Positions 1 through 4,920 of a stretch of DNA of 7,900 nucleotides are shown here, piece by piece. The stretch is taken from NCBI GenBank assembly GCA_021816665.1, contig JAKAXI010000079.1, positions 1-7,900 on the forward strand, in the 5' to 3' direction. Within the stretch, counting starts at the first letter, position 1; each line of letters opens with the position of its first letter. The position numbers and the translations under genes were made by a program. The DNA is from Bacillota bacterium (GTDB lineage Bacteria; Bacillota; Bacilli; Alicyclobacillales; Alicyclobacillaceae). The notes beneath the pieces are model-generated. The model saw nothing but the letters and a program-made list of their open reading frames with translations. It was not told the DNA's origin and did no database searches.

Positions 1-1
1 C

Positions 2-547
2 ACAGGCATCTCGTCGTTTGCCATCCCGAGCTACGAGACGTCGTTCGCGCTTCGCCTATTGCGCTTTCCGATTGTGATCGCGTCCGGCATGTTTGGCCTA
101 CTCGGCTTTGTCGGGGCTCTCTTTGTACTCGTAGTGCACGTGTTGTCGCTGCGTTCGTTCGGCGAGCCGTATATGGCGCCGATCATCCCGTTTCGCGCAG
201 ACGACCAAAAAGACAACTTGGTCCGGTCACCGTGGTGGACGATGCACAAACGCCCTGCACTCAGTGGGCAACCGGGAAGGCAAGCAAACGACCAGCGACC
301 TGGTCCACAGGGGGCTGGCAGCGGTGGCACCGAAGCGAAAGCGCCGCAGCCTGTGCGCCAGTCGTCCGGCAGTGGCGGGGGAGCGTCCGGGCAGAGCGAG
401 TCACCCGGCGACGCCGGAGGTTCCGACGAACAGGCGGGGGCTTCGCCAAGGGCACCGTCCGCACGGCGCGTGTCGGGGCGCAGTACTGGCGACGGGGCGC
501 GTCGGCGTGTTGCGCGGCGGCCGAGGAAGATGCTTCGTGAAACGTAG
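2..547 (+). CDS. gerAA: Spore germination protein, GerAA/GerKA family (C-terminal part, 5' end outside window)
   Basis: This is the A subunit of a GerA-type nutrient-germinant receptor in the spore inner membrane. The frame enters the window open and gives 181 residues before TAG at 545-547. Visible family hallmarks are the IPSYE segment (residues 8-12), a last hydrophobic membrane segment (about 22-48), and the block SLRSFGEPYMAPIIPF followed by KDNLVRSPWW and a KRP ending near residue 85. Family members normally stop soon after this point. Here about 95 more residues follow, rich in Gly, Ser, Gln and Arg and ending in a strongly basic cluster, so the tail is probably disordered and cytoplasmic (inference). 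The neighbouring GerAC and GerAB genes favour GerAA over the related SpoVAF. The paralogue (A, B or K type) and germinant cannot be told. The stop lies 11 nt inside the next gene, so translation is probably coupled. Confidence 0.93.
   Translation, partial: TGISSFAIPSYETSFALRLLRFPIVIASGMFGLLGFVGALFVLVVHVLSLRSFGEPYMAPIIPFRADDQKDNLVRSPWWTMHKRPALSGQPGRQANDQRPGPQGAGSGGTEAKAPQPVRQSSGSGGGASGQSESPGDAGGSDEQAGASPRAPSARRVSGRSTGDGARRRVARRPRKMLRET
523..529 (+). promoter_or_regulatory. Ribosome binding site that fixes the gerAC start
   Basis: GAGGAAG lies 7 nt before the GTG at 537. It sits inside the last codons of the gerAA tail. The gerAC frame is open back to 264, but only the GTG at 537 combines a Shine-Dalgarno sequence with an immediate lipoprotein signal peptide, so this site decides the start. 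Confidence 0.8.
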
Positions 548-1760
548 TGCGAAGGTCACAATTTTGCTGTTGCTGTGCTTGGCCACGCTTGGCTTGCCCG
601 GCTGCTATGGCTCGGCAGATATCGACGATTTGGCCATGGTGATGGCCGTCGGAATTGACAAAGGGTCCGACCCAGGCAGCGTCCAGATTACGGCACAGGT
701 GGCTCGCCCGGCTGACGTTGTGGGGCAGACAGGCGCCCCCTCTGGTGGTACCGGGGAACCGATTTGGACGGTTTCAGCCACGGGTGACTCGATTTTCGCG
801 GCTATGCGCAACCTCGCCCGCTACTCGTCGCGGCGCGTCTACTGGGCGCAGAACGCGGTCGTGGTGATCAGTGAGGACTACGCCAGAGACCGGGGAGTAC
901 AAGACGTGGTCGACTTTTTTACGCGCAATCACGAGTTGCGTATGCGCACATGGGTCACCTTGACGCCGGGTCTGGCAAGGGACATTGTTGCGACCAAAAC
1001 CGGTCTAGAAGTCGTGCCCGGGACATCAATCGAGAAATTGTTTCGCCAGGCGCGCACGGTCGCACAGACGCCAAAAATTGATATGCGGACTCTACAGGCG
1101 GACTACATGAGTGAAGGGATGAATGCAGTACTGCCCGTGGTCGAGACGGCGTCTCGCGGGGTATCGTCCGAGCAGAGTGAAGAGTTTGGCTCGACGCCTC
1201 AGGTGGAACTGTCGGGGGCAGGTTACTTCAAACGCGGAAAGCTCGCCGGTGTGCTCGGGGCGAACCAAAGTCGGGGACTCATGTGGTTTGTCCAGTCGCC
1301 GGACTCGCGGGTCATCACGCTCCCTTGTCCAGGCGGTGGGCAAGGGAAGGCAAGCCTCGAAATGAAACGGCACAGGTTTGACGTGATACCGACGTATCAG
1401 CGAGGACGAGTCGGGTTTCATGTCCGTCTGAATGCTGCCTTCGACATCGTGGAGCTCGGGTGTACTACAAGTGAGACCCATGAACAAGTGATCCGCCAGT
1501 TGACGCCGCAAGTGGAGTCGATGCTCAAGGACGAGATTACAGCCATCATCCAGACTGAGCGACAGTCGCGCGCAGACTTTCTCGGCCTTGGAGACCGCTT
1601 CGAGGACCGCTACCCAATGGAGTGGCGAGCCCTCAGGTCGAAATGGTATGACGCGCTCGACCAGGCGGACATCCAGGTTCAGGTGCACGCTCACATCCGC
1701 AGCGGTGTGTTGCTCCGGACACCGACGCGTCCGGACAGTCCAGGGAGGAGTAGCCTATGA
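537..1760 (+). CDS. gerAC: Spore germination lipoprotein, Ger(x)C (GerAC) family
   Basis: This is the C subunit of the germinant receptor, a lipoprotein anchored on the outer face of the spore inner membrane. The 407 residues match the usual family length (about 370-410). Residues 1-22 form a signal peptide: KRSAK, then a leucine-rich core, then the lipobox LPGC with Cys23 as the lipidated residue. The mature protein opens with the family's acidic DIDDLAMVMAVGIDKG block. The C-terminal GerAC domain shows the hallmark run DFLGLGDRFEDRYPMEW near residues 342-358, followed by the WYDAL...VQVHAHIRSG strand region. GTG 537 is chosen because of its ribosome binding site and signal peptide; upstream in-frame starts would bury the signal. 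The gene overlaps gerAA by 11 nt and gerAB by 4 nt (ATGA), which indicates one tightly coupled operon. In known systems this operon is transcribed in the forespore under sigma G, but its promoter lies outside the window. Confidence 0.94.
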   Translation: MKRSAKVTILLLLCLATLGLPGCYGSADIDDLAMVMAVGIDKGSDPGSVQITAQVARPADVVGQTGAPSGGTGEPIWTVSATGDSIFAAMRNLARYSSRRVYWAQNAVVVISEDYARDRGVQDVVDFFTRNHELRMRTWVTLTPGLARDIVATKTGLEVVPGTSIEKLFRQARTVAQTPKIDMRTLQADYMSEGMNAVLPVVETASRGVSSEQSEEFGSTPQVELSGAGYFKRGKLAGVLGANQSRGLMWFVQSPDSRVITLPCPGGGQGKASLEMKRHRFDVIPTYQRGRVGFHVRLNAAFDIVELGCTTSETHEQVIRQLTPQVESMLKDEITAIIQTERQSRADFLGLGDRFEDRYPMEWRALRSKWYDALDQADIQVQVHAHIRSGVLLRTPTRPDSPGRSSL

Positions 1761-2854
1761 AAGTGCAGATTACGAATGCCATGTTGATGGCGTTCGTCAT
1801 GAACCTGTTGTTTTGCAAGGCCATTGGCCTCACGCAAGGCGTCATGGCGAGGGAAGGCGAGAACGACATGTGGGTCGCGACCCTCTTCGCCATCGTGCAA
1901 GGTCTCGCGATGATGTTTGTGACGGTAGTCGCGGTTAGGAGGATCCCGGGGAAGGACCTGATTGAGCATGCTTCCGTGCTCTTTGGCAAGTGGCTTGGCA
2001 AACTCGCCGGGATCATCGCTTTTGTCTTCTTCCTCGGGTCGTACATCGTGCTCCTCATCACGTTCGTGTTCCACATGCGCGACTACTTCCTGCCTGGGTA
2101 TCCACTTCTCGTATTTGTTCTCGCTGCCGTCGTGATCCCGCTCTACGCGGTCTTTCACGGTTTGGAGGTCACGGGTCGACTCGCGATGGTTGGGGTGTTC
2201 GCGATCATTATCTTGAACCTCCTGGTCCTGTCCGGGAGTTTCAATGCGATGGACGTCAAGCGACTGCTGCCGGTGTTTGAAACGGGGGTGTGGAACACGG
2301 TGGCCACTAGCCGCCACGCTGACACCGACTTCGCGATGGCGACTATGACGGCCGCCATGATCTTACCCTTCGTCAAGGACCAAAAGGTCTGGTGGAAAGC
2401 AAGCGCTGGCGGTATTTTGTTTGGTGGACTGCTCGTCTTGCTGTGGCCTTTGATTGAAGTCGGCACACTGTCAGCGCGAGAGACGGGTCACTACATCCTC
2501 GCTTGTATGCAGATGGCTCGCAGCGCAGAGATTGGGTTGTTCATTCACCGTTACGAGATGATCATGGTCGCGTTTTTTGCGTTCTCGTTGTTCGTTCAGT
2601 TGATGATGGCAGTCTACTGCGCATCCATTTCGGCGGCGCATACTCTCGGGGTGGCTAACTACAAAAAGCTGGTCGTCCCTGTCTCCATTTCCCTTGGCGC
2701 TGTGGGTTACTGGGTGGTGTCCGACCAGGAGCGAGCAATGCGCGTGGTCGAGCAGCTTTGGCCGCCAATCGCGCTGCCGATCGCGTTTGGACTCCCGATT
2801 GTCATCTTGTTGGCCGGATGGGTGTTCCGAGGACGTCTCCTTGCGGCCAAATAG
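1757..2854 (+). CDS. gerAB: Spore germination protein, GerAB/GerKB family (APC-type membrane protein)
   Basis: This is the B subunit of the germinant receptor, an integral membrane protein of the APC superfamily. In characterised receptors it binds the amino-acid germinant. The 365 residues are typical for the family. About ten hydrophobic segments can be placed by eye, near residues 8-28, 38-60, 82-106, 116-136, 142-162, 192-206, 217-237, 265-290, 305-322 and 338-357. Family features include the LLPVFETG stretch (170-177), the ILPFVKDQK loop (202-210) and the IHRYEMIMVAFF segment (263-274). ATG 1757 has the ribosome binding site GGGAGGAG (1743-1750) 6 nt upstream and overlaps the gerAC stop as ATGA. 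It is the last gene of the operon, giving the order A-C-B rather than the A-B-C of B. subtilis gerA. The germinant cannot be predicted from sequence. Confidence 0.94.
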   Translation: MKVQITNAMLMAFVMNLLFCKAIGLTQGVMAREGENDMWVATLFAIVQGLAMMFVTVVAVRRIPGKDLIEHASVLFGKWLGKLAGIIAFVFFLGSYIVLLITFVFHMRDYFLPGYPLLVFVLAAVVIPLYAVFHGLEVTGRLAMVGVFAIIILNLLVLSGSFNAMDVKRLLPVFETGVWNTVATSRHADTDFAMATMTAAMILPFVKDQKVWWKASAGGILFGGLLVLLWPLIEVGTLSARETGHYILACMQMARSAEIGLFIHRYEMIMVAFFAFSLFVQLMMAVYCASISAAHTLGVANYKKLVVPVSISLGAVGYWVVSDQERAMRVVEQLWPPIALPIAFGLPIVILLAGWVFRGRLLAAK

Positions 2855-2899
2855 GTCGGAAGCCGCAAAGTACAATCGGCATAAAAGCTTCGATAAGTT

Positions 2900-2912
2900 G
2901 AGGTTTTACCTC
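2900..2912 (+). repeat. Short inverted repeat downstream of gerAB
   Basis: GAGGT (2900-2904) and ACCTC (2908-2912) form a perfect 5-bp stem around TTT. It lies 46 nt after the gerAB stop and directly abuts the -35-like hexamer at 2913. The stem is short and no T-run follows, so it is a poor terminator. An operator overlapping the promoter is the alternative. Confidence 0.35.
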
Positions 2913-2943
2913 TTGAACGACATTTTGAAAGACAGTTTATAAT
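2913..2943 (+). promoter_or_regulatory. Candidate sigma-A-type promoter for the small zinc-ribbon gene
   Basis: The -10 element TATAAT (2938-2943) is a perfect consensus. TTGAAC (2913-2918) matches 4-5 positions of the -35 consensus, but the 19-nt spacer is longer than the preferred 17. Transcription would begin near 2950 and give a leader of about 78 nt before the GTG at 3028. The base composition is clearly more AT-rich than the flanking genes, as expected for a promoter. Confidence 0.5.
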
Positions 2944-2965
2944 GTCCCTTGGAAGCATTTCTTGA

Positions 2966-3007
2966 TCCCGCCGGTGTCTGTCTAAGTTTCTACAGCGTCG
3001 GTTGGGA
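2966..3007 (+). other. Possible stem-loop in the leader of the small gene
   Basis: Three helices nest in register: TCCC (2966-2969) with GGGA (3004-3007), CCG (2971-2973) with CGG (2999-3001), and CTGT (2978-2981) with ACAG (2992-2995). They are separated by small internal loops and end just before the ribosome binding site at 3014-3020. An imperfect 11-bp structure like this can arise by chance, and it matches no riboswitch class I know. Confidence 0.25.
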
Positions 3008-3027
3008 CAGGTCAGGGAGGCAAACAC

Positions 3028-3204
3028 GTGACACACAGACACTGGGAAGTAGACTCTATTTGTCCGAAGTGCGGCAAGGTGAACCATGTCAGCGTGCCGG
3101 AAGGCGAGACGTTGATTCGGGTGGAGTGCGAACACTGCACGCACGGCTACGAGTACACGCACGTTGTGACAGAGCATAAAGTTGTGGAAGACCCAGAAGA
3201 CTGA
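3028..3204 (+). CDS. Small protein with two CxxC pairs (putative zinc ribbon), 58 residues
   Basis: A GTG at 3028 has a strong ribosome binding site, AGGGAGG (3014-3020), 7 nt upstream. The frame runs to TGA at 3202-3204. The product starts MTHRHWEVDSICPKCGKVNH and carries CPKC (Cys12, Cys15) and CEHC (Cys34, Cys37). These sit 18 residues apart with a strand-rich linker, the layout of a zinc ribbon. The C-terminus is acidic (VVEDPED). No membrane segment or signal peptide is visible. The gene stands alone with its own promoter-like sequence, after the germination operon and before a regulatory-looking region. I do not recognise a named family. A nucleic-acid-binding or protein-binding zinc ribbon is the natural guess, but no function is assigned. 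A longer overlapping frame at 2949-3179 has neither a ribosome binding site nor protein-like composition. Confidence 0.8.
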   Translation: MTHRHWEVDSICPKCGKVNHVSVPEGETLIRVECEHCTHGYEYTHVVTEHKVVEDPED

Positions 3205-3240
3205 CGCACTGTGCAGTCTGAAGACATCCACGTGACGCTA

Positions 3241-3320
3241 CTCTGATCCTTATCAGATCCCGCCAACTGACGTGTCGGCACCCTGAGCCTTACACGATTC
3301 CTCCAACTGACGTGTCGTCA
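3241..3320 (+). repeat. Two-copy 40-bp tandem repeat
   Basis: 3241-3280 and 3281-3320 align without gaps at 32 of 40 positions (80%). The best-conserved part is CCAACTGACGTGTCG at 3263-3277 and 3303-3317, identical in both copies. The preceding 40 bases keep a weak in-phase remnant (ACGTG at 3230-3234). The 40-bp period is close to four helical turns, so identical cores would face the same side of DNA. It lies between the zinc-ribbon gene and the DUF421 fragment. Confidence 0.75.
3242..3257 (+). repeat. Short hairpin in the first tandem copy
   Basis: TCTGAT (3242-3247) and ATCAGA (3252-3257) form a 6-bp perfect stem with loop CCTT. It is not preserved in the second 40-bp copy and is followed by CCCGCC rather than a T-run, so it is not a standard terminator. 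Confidence 0.4.
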
Positions 3321-3321
3321 G
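3307..3321 (+). promoter_or_regulatory. Operator-like dyad in the second tandem copy
   Basis: CTGACG (3307-3312) and CGTCAG (3316-3321) are perfect inverted arms around TGT. The equivalent place in the first copy (3267-3281) keeps 4 of 6 arm pairs. Dyads repeated at 40-bp spacing suggest a binding site for a dimeric regulator. Which regulator is unknown. Confidence 0.4.
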
Positions 3322-3348
3322 CGCGCATGTGCGATGTATACCTCTACT

Positions 3349-3375
3349 CCTCAGCGGTTACCGTAACCGCTGAGG
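3349..3375. promoter_or_regulatory. Perfect 27-bp palindrome overlapping the DUF421 ribosome binding site
   Basis: The left arm CCTCAGCGGTTAC (3349-3361) and right arm GTAACCGCTGAGG (3363-3375) are exact reverse complements around a single C. As RNA it can fold into a 12-bp stem with a CCG loop. The right arm supplies the first GAGG of the ribosome binding region GAGGTGAGG (3372-3380) before the GTG at 3386. No T-run follows on either strand, so a terminator is unlikely. An operator or a translation-blocking hairpin fits better. Confidence 0.7.
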
Positions 3376-3385
3376 TGAGGACATC

Positions 3386-3577
3386 GTGCAATCAGTACTC
3401 TATGCAGTGGTGTTTGTCATCGCCGGAACCGTTTTGTTGCGGGTCGCGGGCCGACGCTCGGTTGCCCAGATGACGTTCGGGTGGGTGATGGTTATGCTGG
3501 CGCTAGGCACGATCATTGCGACGCCCGTCGTGGACAAACGTCTCTCTATCTCGTTCGCGTCCAGCCTTGCGAAGTGA
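3386..3577 (+). pseudogene. N-terminal fragment of a DUF421 (YetF-like) membrane protein
   Basis: From GTG 3386, preceded by GGTGAGG (3374-3380) at 5-nt spacing, the frame encodes 63 residues. Two membrane segments are visible (about 3-19 and 31-48), separated by LRVAGRRSVAQMT and ending in MLALGTIIATPVVDK. This order is the N-terminal signature of DUF421 proteins. Those proteins normally run to about 150-230 residues, with a third membrane segment and a cytosolic domain. After about residue 50 the similarity stops and TGA follows at 3575-3577. I saw no continuation of the family in the other two forward frames to 3764, so a deletion is more likely than a simple frameshift. The start and ribosome binding site are intact, so a short two-helix protein could still be made. 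It may be a remnant or a repurposed miniprotein. Confidence 0.65.
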
Positions 3578-3703
3578 TGCCACACAAGTCGCAGATGCCT
3601 CAGACCGCGCAGAGTGAAAATATCTTCAGCGATGTGGAGCAGACCACAGACAGAGAGCACAGCGCCTGCAGTGAAGAGTGACACTCTCGTCTGGCACTCC
3701 CTC

Positions 3704-3732
3704 TTCTGCTCACGAACAATTTCCGGTATAGT
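3704..3732 (+). promoter_or_regulatory. Weak candidate promoter for the pirin gene
   Basis: TATAGT (3727-3732) is a good -10 element, 32 nt before the pirin start. The best -35 at 17-nt spacing is TTCTGC (3704-3709), which fits poorly. The otherwise featureless 187-nt gap and the strong -10 are the reasons for listing it. Confidence 0.35.
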
Positions 3733-3764
3733 CAGTCATAGCACGATACAAGGGAGTGCTGTGG

Positions 3765-4487
3765 ATGATTAGGATCCAACCGGCCAGTGCTCGCTTTCAC
3801 GCTGAGCAGGACTGGCTGCAATCTAACTTCAGCTTCTCCTTCGGGCCTTATTTCGATCGCGGCAACACGGCCTTTGGCCCGATGCGCGTGCTGAACGACG
3901 ACTTTGTCGCGGCAGGACGCGGTTTTGGCGCTCACCCGCACAGCGACATGGAAGTCGTGTCGATTGTGCTAAAGGGCAAAATGCGCCACAAGGACAACCT
4001 TGGCAACGACGCGGTTACATCGTTTGGCGAGGTCCAGCTGATGTCGGCTGGACAAGGCATTATCCATACGGAGTTCAACGCGTCGGACAGCGAAGAACTC
4101 AACCTGCTTCAGATGTGGTTCATGCCGACGAGGCGCAGTTTACCGCCCACCTACCACACCTCTCGATTTGACCTGCACGCGCTCGAGGGCCAGTTGCTGC
4201 CTGTCGTGGTGCCAGGCGAACCGCCCTCAGCGGACGGTCCCGTTCCAGCTTGCGCGCGGATTCATCAGGACATGACGATCTACTTGAGCCGCCTCCAAAC
4301 GGGAATGAGTCGGTCGTTACCAGGGTCAGCAGTCCGGCGGGGCTTCTTGTTCGTGATTGAAGGTGGACTCCATCTTGGCTCAGGCGAAGCACTCGGTTCG
4401 CGGGACGCGGCACGCATTGAGGGTGAAGAGTCGGTTACAGTCACAGCCGACGAGTCGACGCTGCTGATGTGGATTGACCTGCCGTAG
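3765..4487 (+). CDS. Pirin family protein (bicupin, YhhW-like)
   Basis: This is a cytosolic bicupin metalloprotein of the pirin family. Some members, such as E. coli YhhW and human pirin, show quercetin 2,3-dioxygenase activity; the physiological role in bacteria is mostly unsettled. The 240 residues match the YhhW-like class. The N-terminal cupin has the pirin signature GFGAHPHSDMEVVSIVLKG at about 53-71 and SAGQGIIHTEFN at 94-105. The expected metal ligands His57, His59, His101 and Glu103 are all present. A second cupin-like domain spans about 150-238. ATG 3765 is preferred because AGGGAG (3751-3756) lies 8 nt upstream; the in-frame GTG at 3756 overlaps that site. A small unknown gene follows after 30 nt and is probably co-transcribed. 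Substrate and metal cannot be told from sequence. Confidence 0.93.
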   Translation: MIRIQPASARFHAEQDWLQSNFSFSFGPYFDRGNTAFGPMRVLNDDFVAAGRGFGAHPHSDMEVVSIVLKGKMRHKDNLGNDAVTSFGEVQLMSAGQGIIHTEFNASDSEELNLLQMWFMPTRRSLPPTYHTSRFDLHALEGQLLPVVVPGEPPSADGPVPACARIHQDMTIYLSRLQTGMSRSLPGSAVRRGFLFVIEGGLHLGSGEALGSRDAARIEGEESVTVTADESTLLMWIDLP

Positions 4488-4517
4488 TCTGCAGCGCTCT
4501 CGAAAGGAGGAGTACGG

Positions 4518-4838
4518 GTGCACGAAAAGCTGCGTATACACCATGCGGTCGGGTCACGCGTATTCTTTGACTCGGACCGTGAAAGTGCGGAGTTTCAGGT
4601 CGGGCAAGATGGGGAGACGTGGCATTTCACTGTCCAATCTCCTCGCACCCCGGCCATCGATCAGGTTCTTGAGTTCAAAGACGAGTTGAACGTATTTATT
4701 TTTCGCGAGGAGAACGGTCAGTCAGCTGAGAAGGTCTGGTTTTACACGGGGCACGGCGATGTCACTTACCATGACGATTCGCAACAGCTGCGCATCGTCA
4801 CACATGGGCGAATCACCTACAATCCCGCTGATTTTTAG
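4518..4838 (+). CDS. Small conserved-looking protein of unknown function, 106 residues
   Basis: GTG 4518 has a near-perfect ribosome binding site, AAAGGAGG (4503-4510), 7 nt upstream, so translation is well supported. The product starts MHEKLRIHHAVGSRVFFDSD and ends THGRITYNPADF. It has no signal peptide, membrane segment or cysteine. It alternates charged and aromatic or aliphatic residues in a pattern suggesting mostly beta strands, with a GQDGETWHF turn near 29-37 and an acidic YHDD patch near 83-86. I do not recognise a family. It sits 30 nt after pirin and 69 nt before lysA with no obvious terminator on either side. It may therefore share a transcript with pirin and perhaps lysA, but no functional link follows from that alone. 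Confidence 0.85.
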   Translation: MHEKLRIHHAVGSRVFFDSDRESAEFQVGQDGETWHFTVQSPRTPAIDQVLEFKDELNVFIFREENGQSAEKVWFYTGHGDVTYHDDSQQLRIVTHGRITYNPADF

Positions 4839-4890
4839 AGACTGTGCAGGAACTAGTTGGTCCAGTAAAACCTACAGACTAAAGAGAGTG

Positions 4891-4920
4891 AGTGGAGACG
4901 AGTGGAGATGACAAGTGGAG
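4891..4920 (+). repeat. Three AGTGGAG copies at the lysA start
   Basis: AGTGGAG occurs at 4891-4897, 4901-4907 and 4914-4920 in a purine-rich stretch, with start-to-start spacings of 10 and 13 nt. Each copy contains both a partial Shine-Dalgarno (GGAG) and a GTG. This makes the exact lysA start ambiguous: GTG 4902 or ATG 4908. Confidence 0.6.

Noticed and set aside
264..536. In-frame upstream extension of GerAC to 498 residues
   Set aside because: The extra 91 residues are GC-driven open frame overlapping the gerAA tail. They would bury the lipoprotein signal peptide, and GTG 537 has a ribosome binding site while 264 does not.
2949..3179. 76-residue forward frame overlapping the zinc-ribbon gene
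   Set aside because: It has no ribosome binding site and an arginine-rich shadow composition, and it conflicts with the well-supported frame at 3028.
3203..3218. GAC-GCAC-T-GTGC-A-GTC inverted repeat at the end of the zinc-ribbon gene
   Set aside because: The one-base centre prevents a good RNA hairpin and no T-run follows, so it is not called a terminator.
3337..3342. TATACC as a -10 element for the DUF421 fragment
   Set aside because: No acceptable -35 exists at 16-18 nt upstream (GTCGTC at 17 nt), so I do not call a promoter there.
3400..3684. 94-residue minus-strand frame opposite the DUF421 fragment
   Set aside because: It is antisense to recognisable DUF421 sequence and has no start signals or recognisable motifs.
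3675..3687. AGAGTG-A-CACTCT dyad before the pirin promoter
   Set aside because: The 6-bp arms are short, the dyad is unrepeated and it lies about 40 bp upstream of the -10. It could be chance.
4857..4885. Possible lysA promoter (TTGGTC, 17 nt, TAAAGA)
   Set aside because: Each hexamer matches only about three consensus positions, which is no better than chance.
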